Shown in pieces: positions 1 to 7,825 of a stretch of DNA of 64,000 nucleotides. A model generated the notes under the pieces. It was not told where the DNA came from, did no database searches, and saw only the letters and a program-made list of their open reading frames with translations. How positions within the stretch are numbered: position 1 is the stretch's first letter; every line of letters begins with the position of its first letter. Origin of the DNA: Arthrobacter sp. Soil764 (GTDB lineage: Bacteria > Actinomycetota > Actinomycetes > Actinomycetales > Micrococcaceae); the NCBI RefSeq assembly GCF_001428075.1, contig NZ_LMSI01000021.1, positions 1,236-65,235 on the forward strand, read 5' to 3'. The position numbers and the translations under genes were made by a program.

Positions 1-357
1 CGCCCCTCCTTCCGCATGTTCGGCGCCCCCTACACCGGCTACCTCTCCCTGCTCTTCCTCATCAGCGTCCTCATCATGGTCTTCATCGACTCACCCCTGA
101 CCATGCTCGTCACCGCCATCGCCTCCATCCTCATGGTCATCGGCTGGTACGCCTGCCGCCTACCTCTCCCTGCTCTTCCTCATCAGCGTCCTCATCATGG
201 TCTTCATCGACTCACCCCTGACCATGCTCGTCACCGCCATCGCCTCCATCCTCATGGTCATCGGCTGGTACGCCTGCCGGACCCGCATCCGCCAAATCGC
301 CGAAACCCGCGACGGCTACACCGGAATGTCCCCGGTCATCGCCAACGCTCCGGCTGA
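1..357 (+). CDS. Amino-acid permease (APC/AAT-like), 3' end, frameshifted tail
   Basis: The reading frame is open from base 1, so the gene starts before the window. Residues from FRMFGAPYTGYLSLLF through GWYACR form the last hydrophobic segment of an APC-superfamily amino-acid permease (family assignment from general pattern, substrate unknown). A second copy of the same 120 bases follows, offset by 121, so the frame slips and the protein ends at 355-357 with about 65 Arg/His/Pro-rich residues that do not look like a natural tail. The displaced original frame continues through the second copy (TRIRQIAETRDGYTGMSP) to a TAA at 371-373. Because copy 1 encodes the entire last helix, only the cytoplasmic tail is replaced and transport could survive. 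An assembly error at this point is also possible. Confidence 0.6.
   Translation, partial: RPSFRMFGAPYTGYLSLLFLISVLIMVFIDSPLTMLVTAIASILMVIGWYACRLPLPALPHQRPHHGLHRLTPDHARHRHRLHPHGHRLVRLPDPHPPNRRNPRRLHRNVPGHRQRSG
39..279 (+). repeat. 120-bp perfect tandem duplication with 1-nt spacer
   Basis: Bases 39-158 and 160-279 are identical over 120 positions and are separated by a single C at 159. The 121-base period is not a multiple of three, so the duplication shifts the reading frame of the permease. The perfect identity suggests a very recent event or a sequence-assembly artefact. Confidence 0.9.
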
Positions 358-404
358 CACCTTCAAGAAGTAACTGCCCCCACCCGCAGTAACTGCTGAA
401 ACGC

Positions 405-456
405 CCGACGGCGGCACCCAGGTTCCGAAAATCAGGAACCCAAGTGCCGCCGTCGG
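405..456. terminator. Bidirectional hairpin terminator
   Basis: A perfect 13-bp outer stem (405-417 with 444-456, CCGACGGCGGCAC) encloses a second short stem, GGTTCC/GGAACC (421-426/435-440). It lies between the stop codons of the convergent permease and ggt genes and is followed on the + strand by CTTTTAA. Confidence 0.75.
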
Positions 457-477
457 ACTTTTAACGCAATTGGTGAC

Positions 478-2313
478 TTACTTTGACGGCTTGACCACCA
501 TGGCCGAGCCGCCCCCGCGCCTGACCGGCTCGGCTGCCGCGAGGGTGCGGCCGTCATCGAGGAATTCGATGGCGGTGGCCGCCCCGATCTCGGAGGCGGA
601 CGAGAACGAGTCGCCGGACGGGTTGAACTTGTGGCCGAAGCGCGAGGTCAGTGTTGCCCCGTACGTGTCAATGAAGGCCGGCTCGGCAGTCACCTTCTCC
701 GTGTTCCGCTGTGCTGCACGCGGAGCCGCAATGGCATCCGGGATGCTCATGCCCAGGTCGATCCGGTTCACCAGGGTCTGCAGGACAGTGGTGATAATGG
801 TGGATCCGCCCGGGGAGCCCAGGGCCAGGAACGGCTTGTCGTCCTCCAGCACGATGGTGGGCGACATGGACGAACGCGGCCGCTTGCCCGGCTCAATCCG
901 GTTGGGGTCCGCAGCGTCATAGACAGTGGAGAAGTCAGTGAGCTCGTTGTTGAGCAGGAAGCCGCGGCCTGGAACCACCATGCCGGAGCCGCCGGTCTGC
1001 TCGATGGTCAGCGTGTACTCCACCACATTGCCCCACTTGTCCGAGACCGTCATGTTGGTGGTGGAGATGTTTTCCGTGTCCTTCTCATCGCCGGCCGCGG
1101 CCGGTTTCACGGGGCAGGTGCCGTCGTAGTTGGTGACATCGCCCGCTGTCTCGAGCGGCTTCACAGCTGCGTGCATTGGATCGAGCTCGCAGGCCCGCTC
1201 CTTACCGAAGATGGGATCGGTCAGGGCTTTGGTAGGCACCTTCACGAATGCCGGGTCTCCCACGTACTTGGCGCGGTCCGCGAAGGCCAGGGCGCTGGCT
1301 TCCAGGTAGTGGTGCAGAACGGCCGGCTGGTCCTTCTTCAGCCCGGGCAGGTCAAAGACGTCCAGGATGTTAAGGGACTCACCCACTGTAGTGCCGCCGC
1401 TGCTGGACGGTGCCATGCCGTAAACGTCATAGCCCCGGTAGTTCACGTGGGTGGGGTCCTGGTCCAGGGCCTTGTAGTTCTCCAGGTCCTCCTCCGTCAT
1501 GGAGCCCACAGGGACGGGAAGCTTGGTGTCCGGAGACTTGGGCGGGTTCTGCACGGTGTGGGCGATTTCCTTGGCCAGCGGCCCGTCGTAGAACGCGTCC
1601 ATGCCCTTGTCTGCCAACAGCCGGTAGGTATCGGCCAGGTCATGGTTCTTGAACACCGAGCCCACCTCGGGGAGCTGTCCATCCTGGAGGTAAAGGTCCT
1701 TGGTGGAGGTGAACGCCTCAAACCGCAGCTGGTTGTCTTTGGTCTGGCTGCGGAACGTCTCGTCCACCACGAACCCGCGGTCAGCAACCTTGATGGCCGG
1801 CTTCAACGCATCACGCAGGCTGATGCTGCCCCAACGCTCCAGCGCGCGCTCCCAGGTCGCCGGTGTCCCGGGAACCCCCACTGAGACGCCACTAGTCACC
1901 AGATCGGGGGTGAATTTGTAGGGCTGCTTCGTCTTCGGATCAATAAAAGCATCCGGTTTGATCTTCGCCGGCGCGGTTTCCCGCCCGTCGATGGTTTTGA
2001 CCTTGCGGGACTTGGCGTCGTAGTAGACGAAGTAGCCGCCGCCGCCGATCCCGGCGCTGTACGGCTCAGTAACTCCAAGAGTGGCCGCCGCGGCGACAGC
2101 TGCGTCCACCGCGTTTCCGCCCTTACGCAGAACCTCAATCGCAGCCGCTGATGCTTCAGGGTCCACCGTGCTGACCGCACCGCCATAGCCGGTGGCCGTG
2201 GGATTCTTATCGGTCTGCCGCGGATCGGCGGCGGCGGGGCTGATAGCCCCCGTGGTAACGCTCATGGCCAGCGCTGCCGTAACAGCTGCGAGCCGGCGTC
2301 CAAGATGTGGCAT
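478..2313 (-). CDS. ggt: Gamma-glutamyltransferase (glutathione hydrolase)
   Basis: A 611-residue N-terminal-nucleophile hydrolase precursor that cleaves and transfers gamma-glutamyl groups of glutathione-type substrates outside the membrane. The first ~30 residues form a signal peptide (RRLAAVTAALAMSVTTGAIS, then AxAD). The enzyme is expected to self-cleave before the nucleophile Thr418 in STTNMTVSDKWGNVV. Other family blocks are visible: GGNAVDAAVA near residue 65, GIGGGGYF near 90, LLNNELTDFS, RPRSSMSPT and LGSPGGSTI. The nucleophile block reads T-T-N where the family usually has T-T-H, and the later position usually Ser/Thr/Ala is Glu (NVVEYT). The ATG start has an AGGAG sequence 5 nt upstream. 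It is monocistronic between the terminator at 405-456 and the divergent ldh gene. Confidence 0.93.
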   Translation of the reverse strand: MPHLGRRLAAVTAALAMSVTTGAISPAAADPRQTDKNPTATGYGGAVSTVDPEASAAAIEVLRKGGNAVDAAVAAAATLGVTEPYSAGIGGGGYFVYYDAKSRKVKTIDGRETAPAKIKPDAFIDPKTKQPYKFTPDLVTSGVSVGVPGTPATWERALERWGSISLRDALKPAIKVADRGFVVDETFRSQTKDNQLRFEAFTSTKDLYLQDGQLPEVGSVFKNHDLADTYRLLADKGMDAFYDGPLAKEIAHTVQNPPKSPDTKLPVPVGSMTEEDLENYKALDQDPTHVNYRGYDVYGMAPSSSGGTTVGESLNILDVFDLPGLKKDQPAVLHHYLEASALAFADRAKYVGDPAFVKVPTKALTDPIFGKERACELDPMHAAVKPLETAGDVTNYDGTCPVKPAAAGDEKDTENISTTNMTVSDKWGNVVEYTLTIEQTGGSGMVVPGRGFLLNNELTDFSTVYDAADPNRIEPGKRPRSSMSPTIVLEDDKPFLALGSPGGSTIITTVLQTLVNRIDLGMSIPDAIAAPRAAQRNTEKVTAEPAFIDTYGATLTSRFGHKFNPSGDSFSSASEIGAATAIEFLDDGRTLAAAEPVRRGGGSAMVVKPSK

Positions 2314-2403
2314 GGTGGCTCCTAAATGGGGGTTTGAGTGATGTGTGCCACGCTACTCTTCGGGTAGGACACACTCAACGGCTCCGGAAAGGGAGAGGGC
2401 ACC

Positions 2404-3351
2404 ATGGCAGGATCCAAGCTCGCAGTGGCTGGCGCCGGGAGCGTCGGGACGTCGCTGGCATACGCGGCGCTGATCCGCGGCTCGGCCAGCAACATCGCGC
2501 TGTACGACGTCAACACCCCCAAGGCGGAGGCCGAAGCCCTGGACCTCGCCCACGGCAGCCAGTTCGCCGCGGCATCGGCGACCGTCACCGGAGGCGGGGA
2601 TATCGCCGTGACGGAAGGTGCCGACGTCGTGGTCATCACGGCAGGTGCCAAGCAAAACCCGGGCCAGAGCCGGCTGGACCTTGCCGGCACCAATGTGCGG
2701 ATCCTGGAACAGCTGATGCCGCCGCTGCTTGAACGTGCGCCGGACGCCGTCTATGTCCTGGTGACCAACCCCTGCGACGTCCTGACGGTGGCTGCCCAGC
2801 GCATCTCCGGGCTGCCACCGGAACGGATCTTCTCCTCCGGCACGGTGCTGGACACCTCCCGGCTGCGCTGGCTCCTGGCCCGGGAGGCCGGGGTTTCCGT
2901 CACCAGCGTCCATGCCAGCATGGTGGGAGAGCACGGGGACACGGAGTTCCCGCTGTGGTCCGGCGCCACGATCGGCCCCGTCCCCATCCGGGAGTGGACG
3001 GCGGGCGGGCAGCAGGTCTTTACCCCCGAATATCTCGCCAACACTGCGCGGGAAGTGGTCCAGGCGGCCTACAAGGTCATCGCGGGCAAGGGGGCCACGA
3101 ACTACGCCATCGGCCTCTCCGGCGCCCGCATTGTGGAGGCACTGCTCCGCGACGACAACGCCGTCCTTCCGGTTTCCACCGTGTTGTCAGGGCTGTACGG
3201 GATTTCCGGGGTGGCCCTGTCCCTCCCCAGCGTGGTGGGGCGGGGCGGAGTACACCGCGTCCTGGAAACGCCCATGGACGACGCCGAGCGGGCAGCCCTG
3301 CAGCATAGCGCTGACACCCTGCGGAACACGATGGACAGGCTGGGGGTCTGA
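2404..3351 (+). CDS. ldh: L-lactate dehydrogenase
   Basis: A 315-residue NAD-dependent 2-hydroxyacid dehydrogenase interconverting pyruvate and L-lactate in the cytoplasm. The Rossmann start VAGAGSVGTSLAY (residues 7-19) binds NAD. AGAKQNPGQSR carries Gln at the specificity position, which distinguishes lactate from malate dehydrogenases (Arg there), followed by a catalytic-loop Arg. TNPCDV, the substrate-binding Arg in SGTVLDTSRLR and the catalytic His177 in GEHGDTEF are all present. A GGGAGAG stretch sits just before the ATG. The length is normal for the family. It stands alone, divergent from ggt; the ~90-bp gap holds both promoters. Confidence 0.95.
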   Translation: MAGSKLAVAGAGSVGTSLAYAALIRGSASNIALYDVNTPKAEAEALDLAHGSQFAAASATVTGGGDIAVTEGADVVVITAGAKQNPGQSRLDLAGTNVRILEQLMPPLLERAPDAVYVLVTNPCDVLTVAAQRISGLPPERIFSSGTVLDTSRLRWLLAREAGVSVTSVHASMVGEHGDTEFPLWSGATIGPVPIREWTAGGQQVFTPEYLANTAREVVQAAYKVIAGKGATNYAIGLSGARIVEALLRDDNAVLPVSTVLSGLYGISGVALSLPSVVGRGGVHRVLETPMDDAERAALQHSADTLRNTMDRLGV

Positions 3352-3490
3352 AACGTTTGCAGATGCCCGCGGCCCACGTCATGCAACGCCACTGCAACCC
3401 CGGCCGGCAGCTGCTTCACATATGCTCACTTGGGACGGCCACGCTGGCTCAACCACGACTGGCTCAATGACGAACCAACAGGAGTAACGC

Positions 3491-4807
3491 ATGACCAACT
3501 GGCGGATCAGGGATTTCCACTCGGCGGACCTGGACGGGATCCTGCACCTGTGGGAGACGCTGAAGGCACACAATGTGGAACCCGTTTACGCCCTGTCCGA
3601 GGTCCTCGCGTCCTGCGAAAAGGACCACGCCGTGGTGGCCGTGCAGGGCGAGCAGGTGGTGGGCGCCGCCGTCGGCCGGGCCGCGCACGACCAGGGGTGG
3701 ATCGTCTTCCTGGCCACCCTCCCCGAGTACCGGGGCAGGGGCATCGGCACCTCACTGCTGGCCGCCGTCGAGAACCGGATGGCCCCGCACGGCCTGAACA
3801 AGCTCTCAGCCCTGATGCCTGAGTCCGAAACCCGCGTTGAGGCCTTCCTGGGCCGCGGCTTCGCGCTGAAGAAAAACCTGCGCTACTTCGAGCGGACCAT
3901 CCCCGTCCAGCGCCAGGAACTCGGAGCGCTGGGCCAGCTGGGCGGCCGCGTCCTGGCCCGCGACCTCTGGGAGAACGTGGCCGGCATGCGCAGGGAAAAG
4001 GAACTGCTGGAACGGCGCCTGGTGCTGCCGCTCGCCGAGGCGGACCTGGCCGATGAATTCGGCGTGGTGCCGCCGCGCGCCGTCGTCCTTTTCGGCCCTC
4101 CCGGTACCGGCAAGACCACCTTCGCCAAGGCCATCGCCTCCCGGCTGGAGTGGCCTTTCGTGGAGGTGTTCCCCTCCCGCCTGGCCGGCGACCCGCAGGG
4201 CCTGGCCGGCGCGCTCCGCGAAACGTTCCTGGAAATCGCCGAACTGGAGCACGCCGTGGTGTTCATCGACGAGGTGGAGGAGATCGCCTCCCAGCGCTCC
4301 GGCGAACCGCCATCGCCGCTCCAGGGCGTCACCAACGAGCTGCTGAAGATCATCCCCGCGTTCCGTGAACAGCCCGGCCGGCTCCTGGTCTGCGCCACCA
4401 ACTTCATCCGGGCCCTGGACTCGGCCTTCCTGCGCCACGGGCGGTTCGATTACGTCATCCCCATCGGGCTGCCGGACCGGCAGGCGCGCGAGGCGATGTG
4501 GCAGCGCTTCATCCCCGCGGCCGTGGTGGACGCCGTGGACGTGGAGCTCCTGGTGGAACGCACCGAAGGCTTTTCCCCAGCGGACATCGAGTACGCGGCG
4601 CGGAGCGCCTCCCAGCGGGCGTTGGAAAAAGCGGTGTACGACGACGGTGGGCTGGCCTCCGGGGGCGACGTTTCCGTCCGTACGGCGGTCAGGAAGGGGC
4701 CTTCCACACAGGACTACCTGGACGCCATCGGTGATACCCGCACCACCGTGAGCGCTGAGGTTCAGGCCGACTTCCTGGAAGACATCGAGGCGCTGGGAAG
4801 GGTTTAG
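3491..4807 (+). CDS. GNAT acetyltransferase fused to AAA+ ATPase
   Basis: A 438-residue two-domain protein. Residues 1-140 are a GNAT acetyltransferase fold: the acetyl-CoA pyrophosphate loop YRGRGIGTSLLAAV lies around residues 83-96, and GRGFALKKNLRYFERT ends the domain. After a ~45-residue linker comes an AAA+ ATPase with Walker A GPPGTGKTT (202-210), Walker B VVFIDEVEE (Asp260-Glu261), a sensor-1 Asn in CATNF, and the second-region-of-homology block LDSAFLRHGRFD, as in FtsH/ClpX-like or CbxX-like ATPases. The C-terminal lid contains GFSPADIEYAARSA. The start is supported by AGGAG 7 nt before the ATG. A plausible reading is ATP-driven remodelling of a target that is also acetylated, but no substrate can be read from the sequence or neighbours. 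Confidence 0.85.
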   Translation: MTNWRIRDFHSADLDGILHLWETLKAHNVEPVYALSEVLASCEKDHAVVAVQGEQVVGAAVGRAAHDQGWIVFLATLPEYRGRGIGTSLLAAVENRMAPHGLNKLSALMPESETRVEAFLGRGFALKKNLRYFERTIPVQRQELGALGQLGGRVLARDLWENVAGMRREKELLERRLVLPLAEADLADEFGVVPPRAVVLFGPPGTGKTTFAKAIASRLEWPFVEVFPSRLAGDPQGLAGALRETFLEIAELEHAVVFIDEVEEIASQRSGEPPSPLQGVTNELLKIIPAFREQPGRLLVCATNFIRALDSAFLRHGRFDYVIPIGLPDRQAREAMWQRFIPAAVVDAVDVELLVERTEGFSPADIEYAARSASQRALEKAVYDDGGLASGGDVSVRTAVRKGPSTQDYLDAIGDTRTTVSAEVQADFLEDIEALGRV

Positions 4808-4884
4808 CCGGCGGTTTTCCATCGGACCGTTGCAGGGACTTTTGCCCCTTTGCCCGGCCCCTGCGGGACGCCAGAGTGGTGGTC

Positions 4885-5433
4885 ATGGCAAGAATCCTGA
4901 TCCCATACGGAACCGCGGAGGGCCAGACGGCTCGCATCGCCGACTACATCTCCGACGTGCTGCAGGCCCACGGCCACCAGGCCGACACGTTGGACCTCAA
5001 GCACGCGGAGCACGACCTGCCGGACGGCTACGATGCCGTCATTGTGGGCGCCTCCGTCCATGCCGGGAAGCACGAAGGGTTCGTGGCGGATTTTGTCCGC
5101 CGGAACCGGTCCAGGCTGGAGAGCCTGCCGGCCGCCCTGTTCTCGGTCAGCCTGGCCGCCCACGGGGATCCGGAGGATGCGGAAAAGTACGTCGCGGAGT
5201 TCGAGGAGAGCACCGGCTGGCAGCCTGACAAAGTGGCGATGTTCGGCGGCGCCCTCCTGTACACCCAGTACGGATTCCTGAAGCGCATGATGATGAAGAA
5301 GATCGTCAGCGGCCACGGCAGCCAGGACACCGATACCGGGCGCGACTACATCTACACGGAATGGGACGGGGTGCGGCGGTTCGCGGAGGAGTTCCTGGTC
5401 TACGTGGACAGGAACCCGGGGCCGGCGTCGTAG
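4885..5433 (+). CDS. Flavodoxin-domain protein (HemG-like)
   Basis: A 182-residue FMN-binding flavodoxin-fold protein. The phosphate-binding loop is at the extreme N-terminus (ILIPYGTAEGQTARIADYI), and VIVGASVHAGKHEGFVADFV and MFGGALLYTQYG match the menaquinone-dependent protoporphyrinogen IX dehydrogenase (HemG) branch, although many actinobacterial members have unknown substrates. The ATG at 4885 is preferred because the flavodoxin strand begins at once; an in-frame GTG at 4876 would add three residues. It lies 77 nt after the GNAT-AAA gene, on the same strand, and its 3' end overlaps the convergent HD gene by 34 bp. Confidence 0.8.
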   Translation: MARILIPYGTAEGQTARIADYISDVLQAHGHQADTLDLKHAEHDLPDGYDAVIVGASVHAGKHEGFVADFVRRNRSRLESLPAALFSVSLAAHGDPEDAEKYVAEFEESTGWQPDKVAMFGGALLYTQYGFLKRMMMKKIVSGHGSQDTDTGRDYIYTEWDGVRRFAEEFLVYVDRNPGPAS

Positions 5434-6023
5434 CGGAGGTTCTCGTAGTCGGTGTCGTCGGCCTCGTCCAGCTGCTCGTCGAATTCCTCCAGCAGCCAGG
5501 GGTTGACCCGCGCCAGGATCTTCCGGACCTCGTCCACCTCCACGGCAGCGTAGAGCACGGGCCGGGCATCCCGGTACTTGGTCACCGGGGGCTTGTCCGG
5601 CCACTTCTCCGCCAGCGCCTGGACACGCTCGGGCAGCGAGTTGTGCGCATTGTCCGCGATCTTGACCAGGGCGGCGTCATGGTCCTCGGCGATCTCACGG
5701 ATGCCGGACTGGTAGTCGTCCGGGTTGTTGTGCAGGCGGTTGGTGACCCGCTCGATGATGTCCACGGAGCGCTCCGGGACACCCATGTCCAGCAACGCCT
5801 GCCGGGTCATTGGCGTGTCCTCGGCGATGTCGTGAAGGTAGCCGGCGATCCGGATCTCGTCGTCGAAGTCCGCCAGGGCGTCCCCGACCGCGAGGACGTG
5901 CTCCCGGTAGGGCCGCTTCAGCTTGTCCTTCTGCCGGTTGTGGGCCACCTCGGCCAGGACCTTGGCGGTCTCCACCGTGAATGTGGGCGTGCGGACCTGG
6001 TCCGGCATGTGATCGTCTGGCAT
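5400..6023 (-). CDS. HD-domain metal-dependent phosphohydrolase
   Basis: A 207-residue protein with the HD signature: a first His near residue 41 (YREHVLAVGD), the metal-binding pair in GYLHDIAEDT, and a distal Asp in LVKIADNAHNS. This arrangement resembles the (p)ppGpp-hydrolase-like HD family, so it probably hydrolyses a nucleotide phosphate ester, but no synthetase domain is present. The C-terminus is acidic. The ATG follows the gluQRS stop by 9 nt, so the two genes are likely cotranscribed and translationally coupled; a second ATG at 6008 is an alternative start. The 3' end overlaps the convergent flavodoxin gene by 34 bp. Confidence 0.8.
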   Translation of the reverse strand: MPDDHMPDQVRTPTFTVETAKVLAEVAHNRQKDKLKRPYREHVLAVGDALADFDDEIRIAGYLHDIAEDTPMTRQALLDMGVPERSVDIIERVTNRLHNNPDDYQSGIREIAEDHDAALVKIADNAHNSLPERVQALAEKWPDKPPVTKYRDARPVLYAAVEVDEVRKILARVNPWLLEEFDEQLDEADDTDYENLRYDAGPGFLST

Positions 6024-6032
6024 CCCACAAGT

Positions 6033-6932
6033 TTAGCCAGCGGACAGGCGGTCCATTCCGGTCCACACCCAGGGTTTGCGCGGCAGCCGTGCGGGGTCAA
6101 GTGCCGGCAGGGCCCGGTCCAGCGTTCCGGCGGGCAGTCCCAGGGACTCCAGCAGCAGGTCCCTCACTTCGTGGGCAGCCACCCCGGCCTGGGCGAGGTC
6201 CGCCAAAGTGACTGCGCCGTCACGCTTTGCCAGCCTTACGCCGTCGCGGTTTACCACCAATGGAACGTGCACATATTCCGGAACAGGAATATCGAGGAGC
6301 GAGGCGAGGTAGGCCTGGCGGGGCGTGGAGGGGAGCAGGTCGTCGCCGCGGACCACCTGGTCTATGCCCTGCGCGGCATCATCCACCACCACGGCCAGGT
6401 TGTAGGCGGTGACGCCATCGTTCCTGCGCAGCACGAAGTCATCCACCGCCCCCGTGTATGCACCATGGAGGACATCCTGCACCGTGTACTCCCGCACGTC
6501 CGCCCGCAGGCGTATGGCGGCCGGACGGGTGGACCGCTTGTACTCCAGTTCCGCGGGCTCCAGGTCGCGGCAGGTGCCTGGGTAGGCTCCCAGCGGCGCA
6601 TGGGGGGCGGACGGCGCCTCCTGGATCTCCCGGCGTGTACAGAAACACTCGTACGTCAGGCCGGCCTGTTGGAGCCGGTCGATCGCCTCCGCATAGAGGG
6701 CCGCGCGGTCCGTTTGGCGGACCACGTCGCCGTCCCAGGTGACGCCTACTGCCGCGAGGTCGCGCAGCTGCCCCGCTTCGGCTCCGGCGCGGGCGCGGTC
6801 CAGGTCCTCCACGCGGAGCAGGAAGCGGCGTCCGGTTGAGCGGGCGAAAAGCCAGGCAAGGATTGCAGTCCGAAGGTTTCCTACATGCAGCTCACCGGAG
6901 GGGCTGGGGGCAAAACGGCCGGCGGAGGTCAT
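6033..6932 (-). CDS. gluQRS: Glutamyl-Q tRNA(Asp) synthetase
   Basis: A 299-residue class I aminoacyl-tRNA synthetase paralogue that activates glutamate and attaches it to queuosine in tRNA(Asp). It begins with the family's GRFAPSPSGELHVGNLRTA (the HIGH-type motif reads HVGN), has LRVEDLDRARA near residue 41, a zinc-binding cluster CFCTRREI with a downstream GTC, and a KMSKS equivalent VRLAKRDGAV. The anticodon-binding half of full GluRS is missing, as expected for GluQRS. Transcription runs on into the HD gene. Confidence 0.92.
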   Translation of the reverse strand: MTSAGRFAPSPSGELHVGNLRTAILAWLFARSTGRRFLLRVEDLDRARAGAEAGQLRDLAAVGVTWDGDVVRQTDRAALYAEAIDRLQQAGLTYECFCTRREIQEAPSAPHAPLGAYPGTCRDLEPAELEYKRSTRPAAIRLRADVREYTVQDVLHGAYTGAVDDFVLRRNDGVTAYNLAVVVDDAAQGIDQVVRGDDLLPSTPRQAYLASLLDIPVPEYVHVPLVVNRDGVRLAKRDGAVTLADLAQAGVAAHEVRDLLLESLGLPAGTLDRALPALDPARLPRKPWVWTGMDRLSAG

Positions 6933-6957
6933 GGATCAACCCTAGACGGAAGCACAC

Positions 6958-7017
6958 AAGAGCCCCTCAGCTACCGATGACTCCGCCGGGGCGGGCGTCG
7001 GTAGCTCAGGGGCTCTT
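6958..7017. terminator. 20-bp hairpin in a divergent region
   Basis: Bases 6958-6977 pair with 6998-7017 (arm AAGAGCCCCTCAGCTACCGA) with one mismatch around a 20-nt loop. It looks like a terminator but sits upstream of gluQRS, so it would have to serve a minus-strand transcript coming from around 7054, or act as a 5' leader structure. Confidence 0.55.
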
Positions 7018-7205
7018 GCCGTGTTTACAGAATGAGCGTGGTGTGAACAAGCGTCAATCAGCGGCGGCCTCCTTGCGGGAAGCGATGTCCAGGTGCCGGG
7101 TGGTGTGCCGGGAAACTGTAGCCTGTGCGGACCGGCGGTAGCCTTGGTCCTTGTTGCCACTATTCCAGCAGAGAACATACAGTTGGGACAACCGGCCGAG
7201 CTTCG

Positions 7206-7224
7206 ATTGGTCAGTCTGACTAAT
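7206..7224. promoter_or_regulatory. Candidate Lrp operator
   Basis: A 19-bp near-palindrome, ATTGGTCAGTCTGACTAAT, has a perfect GTCAG/CTGAC core and A/T-rich flanks, the style of site bound by Lrp/AsnC proteins. It is 24 bp before the lrp start, consistent with autoregulation. Confidence 0.5.
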
Positions 7225-7248
7225 CACCGGCGTTCTGAGCGACAGGAA

Positions 7249-7725
7249 ATGATCAGATTGCAGGAACTTGACGCCACGGACCGGCGGATCCTCAATGCCC
7301 TGGACCAGGACCCCCGCGTCCCCATTATGGTGCTCGCGCAGCGGTTGGGCCTGGCCCGCGGGACCGTCCAAAGCCGGCTGGAGCGGATGACGGCGTCGGG
7401 AGCCCTCCGGCCCAACAGCAGCCGGGTGATTCCGGCATCCCTTGGACGCGGGGTGGCTGCTGCGGTCAGCGCCGAGCTGGACCAGAGCCACCTGAACGAG
7501 GCCATCGCTGCCCTGCGTAAGATCCCCGAGGTCCTGGAATGCCATGCGCCGGCCGGCGATACCGATCTCCTCATCCGGGTAGTGGCCAAAAGCCCGGACG
7601 ACCTCTACCGGGTGTCGGAGGAAATCCGGCTTTGCCCCGGCATTGTCCGCACGTCCACCAGCATGTTCCTCCGCGAGGTCATTCCGTACCGGACCACAGG
7701 GCTCCTGCAGGACCAGGCGGAGTAG
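7249..7725 (+). CDS. Lrp/AsnC-family transcriptional regulator
   Basis: A 158-residue regulator. Residues 8-60 form the AsnC-type helix-turn-helix (DATDRRILNALDQDPRVPIM then LAQRLGLARGTVQSRLERM). Residues 70-150 form the RAM ligand-binding ferredoxin-like domain with AHAPAGDTDLL-like core CHAPAGDTDLLIRVVAK. The ATG at 7249 is chosen because GACAGGA lies just upstream and the N-terminus then matches the family; upstream in-frame codons are not Lrp-like. Such regulators sense amino acids or 2-oxo acids and usually control transport or catabolic genes. The effector is unknown. Confidence 0.85.
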   Translation: MIRLQELDATDRRILNALDQDPRVPIMVLAQRLGLARGTVQSRLERMTASGALRPNSSRVIPASLGRGVAAAVSAELDQSHLNEAIAALRKIPEVLECHAPAGDTDLLIRVVAKSPDDLYRVSEEIRLCPGIVRTSTSMFLREVIPYRTTGLLQDQAE

Positions 7726-7825
7726 CGGCGGCACCAGGGGCAGCTCTCCCCATCGCCGCAGGAAAGATGCCCGGCTAGGCTGGCACGCGGGAGATCCAAA
7801 AGCGGGGGACCAACAGGGGGACAAC

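Larger units (their letters stand above)
6933..7248. other. Divergent intergenic region gluQRS / lrp
   Basis: This 316-bp stretch separates two divergent genes. It contains a long hairpin (6958-7017), an Lrp-type dyad (7206-7224) and a minus-strand open frame ending at 7054 whose last residues (RHLDIASRKEAAAD) have coding-like codon use. No convincing start with a ribosome-binding site was found for that frame, so it is not listed as a gene. Confidence 0.5.

Noticed and set aside
6995..7015. Box-A-like GGTAGCTCAGGGG resembling a tRNA D-arm
   Set aside because: No anticodon arm and no T-arm follows; the match is part of the 6958-7017 hairpin.
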